Assembly (NCBI RefSeq): GCF_031432425.1
Contig: NZ_JAVKPH010000015.1
Span: 33,034-97,033 of the forward strand
DNA: 64,000 bases
Direction of reading: 5' to 3'
DNA from: Ruixingdingia sedimenti
Lineage (GTDB): Bacteria; Pseudomonadota; Alphaproteobacteria; Rhodobacterales; Rhodobacteraceae
This document shows, piece after piece, positions 59,250-64,000 of the stretch. The translations under genes and the position numbers were made by a program. Each line of letters starts with the position of its first letter. Position 1 is the first letter of the stretch. The notes under the pieces were generated by a model that searched no databases, was not told the origin of the DNA, and saw only the letters and a program-made list of their open reading frames with translations.

Positions 59250-61679
59250 ATGCCGCTCAATCTGATTTTCACGCTCGCCGACAGCTACACGCTCGCTGAC
59301 GACGGCATTCCCGGCAACAACATGTCGGTGATCCGCGACGGAACGGGGACCGTCATCTTCACGCTTGCCCATCCGGCGGACGACCTCGGCTTCACCGCCA
59401 GCGCGCCGGGGGTCAATCTGACGCTCAACCTGACCGATACGCTCGGCAATGCGAACCTCACGGTCGGCAACCTGACCTCGGCGGCGAATTCGCCCGAGAC
59501 GATCACCATCGGCAATGTGCGCACCAACGCCACTGTCACGCTGGCGGCGAACAGCAGCATCCGGGAACTCGGCAGCGATCCGGGCGCGGATATCGTCGCG
59601 GGCACGCTCGTGTTCGGTGCGGGCACCGGCATCGGCACGGCGGGCAACGCGATGGAAACCCAGACCTCGATGATGGAGGCGAGAACCGTCACGGGCGGCA
59701 TCAACATCCGCAATTTCGGCGCCGTCCAGATCGGCGGGGCAAGCAACGATGTCGCGGGCCTTCAGGTCGTGACCTCGGGCAATATAACCCTGACCAACGT
59801 CGGCAGCATCCTGCTCGGCGACGAGACCGGTTTCGAATCGGTTCGCGGCGGCTCCACCTCCGGGAACGTCACGCTGATCGCCGAAGGGTTCGATTCCGAT
59901 ATCCTCGGCGTCGTCAACAGCGATGCGATTGCGGCGCCCGGCGGCAACATCACGCTCGAGGCGGGCCGCGACGTCGCCTTCGGCATCATCGGTGCCAACT
60001 TCGACAACGATGTGCGCGCACGGGGCAGGATCGTCATCACCGCGGGCCGCGATTTCCTCATCGACGGCTTCGCCGATCTCGCCTCGGACGATTTCGGCGC
60101 CGGAACGGGGGGAAACGTCTCCATCACGGCGGGCCGCAACATCCATGTGCGCAGCATCACCGGCGCGGATGGCAGCATCTTCGCCAACGGCACCGCGGGC
60201 GCGGATGTGATCCTGACCACCGGCGCGAACGGCGCGCTCATCGTCGATCCGGCATCCATAGGTTCCGCGCAGCCGATCGCGTCCAATTCCGGCGATGTGG
60301 TCGTGAACGCGGATCGCGTCCTCATCAACGCTGCGTCCGGCATCGGTGCCGCCGCCGGTCAGGTGAGGATCGCCACCGCCACCGCCGGCCGCGAGATCTG
60401 GCTCGGCAGTGCAGGCGATGGCGCCTTCGCGCTCGAGCTTTCCGATGCGGAACTCGACCGCATCTTTGCGCCCACCCTCAGCATCGGCAACAATCTTACC
60501 GGCCAGATCACCGTCAGTTCCGCAATCTCGCCGGCCAACGCGGCGAATCTGGTGCTGCGCAGCGGCGGCGACATCGCGGTGAACGCGGGGATCGCCACCA
60601 CCGGCTCGCTCGAACTGCGCGCCGGCGACAGCCTGCGGACATCGGCGGCGATCTCGGTCGGCGGTGCGCTTTCGATCTTCGTCGATACGGTCGGCAACGA
60701 TGGCGGCACCGGCGGCTTCGTCTATCTGGGCGGCGCGATCACCGGGGCCACCTCCATCGCGATCCATGGCGGGGCGGACAACGACACCCTCCGGGGCGCC
60801 GAAAGCGTCGATCAGTCCGTCTATGGCAAGGGCGGCAACGATACGATCGTTTCCAGCGGCGAGGGGCATTATTTCGGCGGCGCCGGCAACGATCTGATGT
60901 CGGCCGGTCTTTCCAGCGGCCTCGTTCCCGAAATGCTCGACGGCGGCGGGGGCATCGACACGCTCGACACGCAGCTGTTCGCCGGCGCCTATGTCATCGA
61001 CCTCGCGACCGGCGCCACCAATTTCAGCTACGAGAGCTTCATCAATTTCGAGAATGTCATCACCGGCGACGGCCACGACCAGATCACCGGCACCGCAGGC
61101 AACAACACCATCACCGGCAACGGGGGGAACGATACCCTCAGCGGGCGCGCGGGCAACGACCAGTTGATCGGCGGTCAGGGCGAAGACGTGCTGCGGGGCG
61201 AGGCGGGCAACGACACCCTGCGCGGCGGCGGTCTGGCCGACGAACTCTATGGCGGCCAGCAGAACGACGCCCTTTATGGCGATGGCGGCAACGACGTGCT
61301 GGCCGGCGGCGGCGGGGCCGATACGCTCTACGGCGGCGCGGGCAACGACCGGCTGCTCGGCGGGCTGGCCAAGGACCTGCTGTTCGGCGGCGCGGGGGCG
61401 GACCAGTTCGTGTTCCGCACCGCGGCAGAGGCCGGCGCGGGCGGCGGGCGCGACGTGATCGGGGATTTCGTGTCGGGCACCGACAAGATCCACCTGGGCG
61501 CCATGCAGGACGGCATGGCCTTCATCGGCACCGGGGGCTTCACCGGGGTGGCCGGGCAGGTCCGCTTCAACGTTGCGCAGGGGTCCGTCATGGGCGATCT
61601 GGATGGCGACGGCGTGGCCGATTTCGCCATCGAACTCACCGGTGTCGCCAGCGTCGCGGCGGCCGATTTCATCTTCTGA
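59250..61679 (+). CDS. Large RTX-type calcium-binding protein with adhesin-like repeats
   Basis: An 809-residue protein with no Sec signal. The first 550 residues have filamentous-haemagglutinin-like beta repeats (SGNITLTNVGSILLGDE, GGNITLEAGRDVAFG, GRIVITAGRDFLIDG). From about residue 605 come glycine-rich nonapeptides (GGNDTLSGRAGNDQLIGGQG, GGNDVLAGGGGADTLYGGAG), the calcium roll of type I secreted proteins, and a terminal block with GRDVIGDFVSGTDKIHLGAM as the likely secretion signal. No type I secretion genes lie near. It is probably a surface or secreted adhesin. GGAGGAG precedes the ATG. Confidence 0.85.
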   Translation: MPLNLIFTLADSYTLADDGIPGNNMSVIRDGTGTVIFTLAHPADDLGFTASAPGVNLTLNLTDTLGNANLTVGNLTSAANSPETITIGNVRTNATVTLAANSSIRELGSDPGADIVAGTLVFGAGTGIGTAGNAMETQTSMMEARTVTGGINIRNFGAVQIGGASNDVAGLQVVTSGNITLTNVGSILLGDETGFESVRGGSTSGNVTLIAEGFDSDILGVVNSDAIAAPGGNITLEAGRDVAFGIIGANFDNDVRARGRIVITAGRDFLIDGFADLASDDFGAGTGGNVSITAGRNIHVRSITGADGSIFANGTAGADVILTTGANGALIVDPASIGSAQPIASNSGDVVVNADRVLINAASGIGAAAGQVRIATATAGREIWLGSAGDGAFALELSDAELDRIFAPTLSIGNNLTGQITVSSAISPANAANLVLRSGGDIAVNAGIATTGSLELRAGDSLRTSAAISVGGALSIFVDTVGNDGGTGGFVYLGGAITGATSIAIHGGADNDTLRGAESVDQSVYGKGGNDTIVSSGEGHYFGGAGNDLMSAGLSSGLVPEMLDGGGGIDTLDTQLFAGAYVIDLATGATNFSYESFINFENVITGDGHDQITGTAGNNTITGNGGNDTLSGRAGNDQLIGGQGEDVLRGEAGNDTLRGGGLADELYGGQQNDALYGDGGNDVLAGGGGADTLYGGAGNDRLLGGLAKDLLFGGAGADQFVFRTAAEAGAGGGRDVIGDFVSGTDKIHLGAMQDGMAFIGTGGFTGVAGQVRFNVAQGSVMGDLDGDGVADFAIELTGVASVAAADFIF

Positions 61680-61800
61680 CGGACCGAAAGGCCCCCCTTC
61701 GCCGCGCACCGATCTCGACGCCCCGTGCCTTCTGCGCGATGATGAAGGCGGTGTGCCGGCCCGCCCGGTTGGCCGCCTGTTTTCATGCAAGACTGCGGCG

Positions 61801-63690
61801 ATGGCCCCGGTCGTCGGGGATGGGACCGTGGATCGCGCACAGACAGACCGGCTCAAGACACTCTTTCTCGCCATCGCCCTTGCGGGTCTTGCGGCGGGTC
61901 TGGCCCTTTATCTCGGCGGGCATCCCGAACGGGCGCAGACCGTCTGGTTCGCCGGGGTCGTGCCCGTTCTGGCGGCGCTTGTGGTCGAGATCCTGCGCAG
62001 TCTGGCGCGGGGCGAAGTGGGGCTCGACATCGTGGCCGCCCTTTCGATGTCGGCGGCGCTGGCATTCGGCGAGACGCTGGCGGCCGCGGTGGTCGCCGTG
62101 ATGTATTCGGGCGGCACTTTCCTTGAAAGCTTCGCCGAAGGCCGCGCCCGGCGCGAGATGCGCGATCTTCTGTCGCGCGTGCCGCGGACCGCGACCCGCC
62201 ACCGCGACGGCAGGCTGGAAGAGGTGCCGCTGGATGAACTCGTCCCCGGCGACCGCCTGCTGATCCGGCAGGGCGATGTCGTGCCGGTGGACGGGCGGAT
62301 CGCGGCGGCCAGGGCCTTCCTCGACACCTCGGCGCTTACGGGCGAATCCCTGCCGGTACGGCTGGAACGCGGCGCGGATGCCCTGAGCGGATCGACCAAC
62401 GCAGGCGAGGCGTTCGATCTGGTGGCGACGCACGGGGCGAAGGACAGCACCTATGCCGGGATCGTGCGTCTGGTCGAGGAAGCGCAAAGGTCGAAGGCCC
62501 CGATGGCGCGGCTGGCGGATCGCTGGTCACTGGGCTTTCTGGCCGTCACGCTCGCCATCGCCCTTGCCGCCTGGTGGTTCACCGGCGATCCGATCCGGGC
62601 CGTGGCGGTGCTGGTCGTGGCCACGCCCTGCCCCCTGATCCTTGCCGTGCCGGTGGCGCTGGTCGCGGGGCTGTCGCGCGCCGCGCATTTCGGGGTGCTG
62701 GTGAAGGGCGCCGGGCCGCTCGAGGCGATGGCGCGGATCCGCACCCTGATCCTCGACAAGACCGGAACGCTGACCGACGGGCGGCCGCAGATCGTTTCCA
62801 TCGACAGCCATGACGGCATGGCGGCCGACGACATCCTCCGCCTTGCCGCGGCGGTGGAGCAAGCGTCCAAGCATCCCTTCGCCCAGGCCCTCGTCGCCGC
62901 CGCCAGGGCGAAGGGGCTGACCCTGCCCATCCCGGCGGATGTGGTCGAAATCCCCGGCGATGGCGTCATCGGTTCCATCGACGGCCGTCGGGTGATCGTC
63001 GGCGGCGACGGCTTTGTCGCGGGGCGCGTGGGCCGGACTGCGGGCGATCCCCCGCAGCCGGCGGCAGGTTCGGTGATGGTGGCCGTGGCGGTCGATGGCC
63101 GCATGGCCGGGCATCTGCTCCTGTCCGACCCCCTGCGCGAGGGGGCGGGCGAGATGCTCGCAAGCCTTCGGCGTCAGGGCATCTCGCGCATCCTGCTCGC
63201 CACCGGCGACCGCGGCGACGTGGCGCGGCGCGTGACCGAGGGATTGGGCCTCGACGGCATCCGCGCGGACCTGACGCCGGACGGAAAGGTGCTTCTGGTG
63301 CTGACCGAGCACAGGAACGGCCCCGTGATGATGGTGGGCGACGGCGTGAACGACGCACCGGCGCTTGCCGCCGCCGATGTCGGCGTCGCCATGGGTGCGC
63401 GCGGCGCGGCGGCAAGCGCCGAGGCGGCGGATGTCGTGCTGCTCGTGGACCGGATCGACCGCATCGCCCCGGGGGTCGAAATCGCCCGCCGGTCGCGCCG
63501 GATCGCGCTGGAAAGCGTGGTCGCCGGGATCGGCCTGTCGGTTCTGGGCATGATCGCCGCGGCCTTCGGCTATCTGACCCCGGTGCAGGGCGCCCTGATC
63601 CAGGAGGCGATCGACGTCGCCGTGATCCTGAACGCGCTGCGCGCCCTGCGCATCCGCCCGCATGGCGTCACGATCCCGCATCCGGCATGA
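61801..63690 (+). CDS. P1B-like metal-transporting P-type ATPase
   Basis: A 629-residue ATPase. The actuator motif TGES lies in DTSALTGESLPV, the phosphorylation site is DKTGTLTDGRPQIV near residue 318, and the hinge is VGDGVNDAPALAAADVGVAM. The membrane metal motif is TPC (VVATPCPLI) instead of the common CPC, and no N-terminal metal-binding domain is present. The SRAAHFGVLVKG stretch matches the P1B group. The transported ion cannot be told. A start at 61801 is chosen; weak Shine-Dalgarno. Confidence 0.83.
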   Translation: MAPVVGDGTVDRAQTDRLKTLFLAIALAGLAAGLALYLGGHPERAQTVWFAGVVPVLAALVVEILRSLARGEVGLDIVAALSMSAALAFGETLAAAVVAVMYSGGTFLESFAEGRARREMRDLLSRVPRTATRHRDGRLEEVPLDELVPGDRLLIRQGDVVPVDGRIAAARAFLDTSALTGESLPVRLERGADALSGSTNAGEAFDLVATHGAKDSTYAGIVRLVEEAQRSKAPMARLADRWSLGFLAVTLAIALAAWWFTGDPIRAVAVLVVATPCPLILAVPVALVAGLSRAAHFGVLVKGAGPLEAMARIRTLILDKTGTLTDGRPQIVSIDSHDGMAADDILRLAAAVEQASKHPFAQALVAAARAKGLTLPIPADVVEIPGDGVIGSIDGRRVIVGGDGFVAGRVGRTAGDPPQPAAGSVMVAVAVDGRMAGHLLLSDPLREGAGEMLASLRRQGISRILLATGDRGDVARRVTEGLGLDGIRADLTPDGKVLLVLTEHRNGPVMMVGDGVNDAPALAAADVGVAMGARGAAASAEAADVVLLVDRIDRIAPGVEIARRSRRIALESVVAGIGLSVLGMIAAAFGYLTPVQGALIQEAIDVAVILNALRALRIRPHGVTIPHPA

Positions 63691-63804
63691 GCCGCCTGCC
63701 CCATGCCGCGGCCCTCGGGGTGCCCGCGGGCAGGCGTTACCGGCGCACGGCAACGCGCGCCGGGGGGGGATCAGCCCCGGATCCTGGCCAGAACCGGGCG
63801 CAGG

Positions 63805-64000
63805 GGCTCTGTTGCACAAATCGCGTGAGGGATTCATCTCGTGAATCCAGCGTGGTAGCTTGACTGCATGAGCAGACCGACACCCCCGATCTACAAGACC
63901 AGGAACTGGCCCGCCTATAACCCAGCGCTCAAGCGCCGCGGCTCTCTGACGATCTGGTTCGACCCCGCCATGACGTGGAAGGCCGCGCCGACTGGCAAGC
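63805..64000 (+). mobile_element. IS5-family (IS903-like) insertion sequence, left end
   Basis: GGCTCTGTTGCACAAATC at 63805-63822 is close to the 18-bp IS903 terminal repeat GGCTTTGTTGAATAAATC. A transposase gene begins 63 bases later and runs off the window. The right end and any target duplication are not visible. Confidence 0.85.
63868..64000 (+). CDS. IS5-family (IS903 subgroup) transposase, N-terminal fragment
   Basis: The 44 visible residues start MSRPTPPIYKTRNWPAYNPA and include LKRRGSLTIWFDPAMTW, the N-terminal motif of IS903-type transposases (NWPAYN.AL..RGSLT.W.D). The frame is intact to the edge; catalytic DDE residues lie beyond the window. Confidence 0.88.
   Translation, partial: MSRPTPPIYKTRNWPAYNPALKRRGSLTIWFDPAMTWKAAPTGK

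Noticed and set aside
57519..61874. Minus-strand open frame of 1,451 codons across the RTX gene and the alcohol dehydrogenase
   Set aside because: Its sequence is the antisense of the RTX repeats followed by an off-frame reading of the dehydrogenase; no domain or start site supports it.

Overview
The window is a very GC-rich bacterial chromosome segment that reads like a Rhodobacterales (Rhodobacter/Paracoccus-type) alphaproteobacterium. The evidence is an F0 ATP synthase operon standing apart from F1 with both b and b' subunits, a complete denitrification-type nosRZDFYLX cluster with a Tat-exported NosZ, the alphaproteobacterial order rplU-rpmA-GNAT-obgE-proB-proA, Hint_2-domain exported proteins, and short gene-end inverted repeats with a GGATATTT..GGACAG core. 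The nos cluster implies growth by nitrous oxide respiration when oxygen is low.

Layout. 1-3180 (minus): a MarR regulator (cut by the window edge), an SDR dehydrogenase and a fused flavin monooxygenase/old-yellow-enzyme protein of the salicylyl-CoA/2-aminobenzoyl-CoA type, translationally coupled and preceded by a 16-bp palindrome. 3302-9526: an acetyltransferase, a flavoprotein, an acetate kinase-PduL fusion, a CoxG-like protein, a GNAT and dapE. 9806-12394: two tandem Hint-type proteins, the second without the Hint nucleophile. 12395-17128: a small unknown protein, dapD, a LOG-family protein, and a DEAD-box RNA helicase with a repetitive basic tail. 17275-22321: GntR, XRE, SulP transporter, LysR, EamA transporter and ArsR. 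22537-25114: atpI-atpB-atpE-atpF'-atpF with promoter, intergenic hairpin and terminator. 25211-31812: OmpA lipoprotein, Ada-like repair protein, nth, adenosine kinase, class III aminotransferase, SDR and GST. 32028-40755: nosRZDFYLX with an FNR-type box upstream. 41053-44225: a VOC protein divergent from an N-carbamoyl-amino-acid hydrolase/hydantoinase pair. 44493-49566 (minus): MFS, TIM-barrel isomerase, VOC, SnoaL-like protein and acyl-CoA synthetase, probably catabolism of an unidentified compound. 49660-57243: thiE-like gene, trmJ-like methyltransferase, proA-proB-obgE, GNAT, rpmA-rplU and a DUF2059 protein. 57401-57490 is tRNA-Ser(CGA). Beyond it lie a zinc alcohol dehydrogenase, a large RTX-type protein, a P1B-like ATPase and the left end of an IS903-like (IS5 family) element; this last part may be an acquired segment.

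Two dispersed repeat families stand out. Family 1 is an inverted repeat (core GGATATTT..GGACAGAAAATGAA) at four gene ends, with an orphan arm at a fifth. Family 2 is a roughly 220-bp multi-hairpin element present three times, always between convergent genes and always in the same orientation. Most other open frames, including antisense frames above 1,200 codons, are shadows produced by the high GC content.
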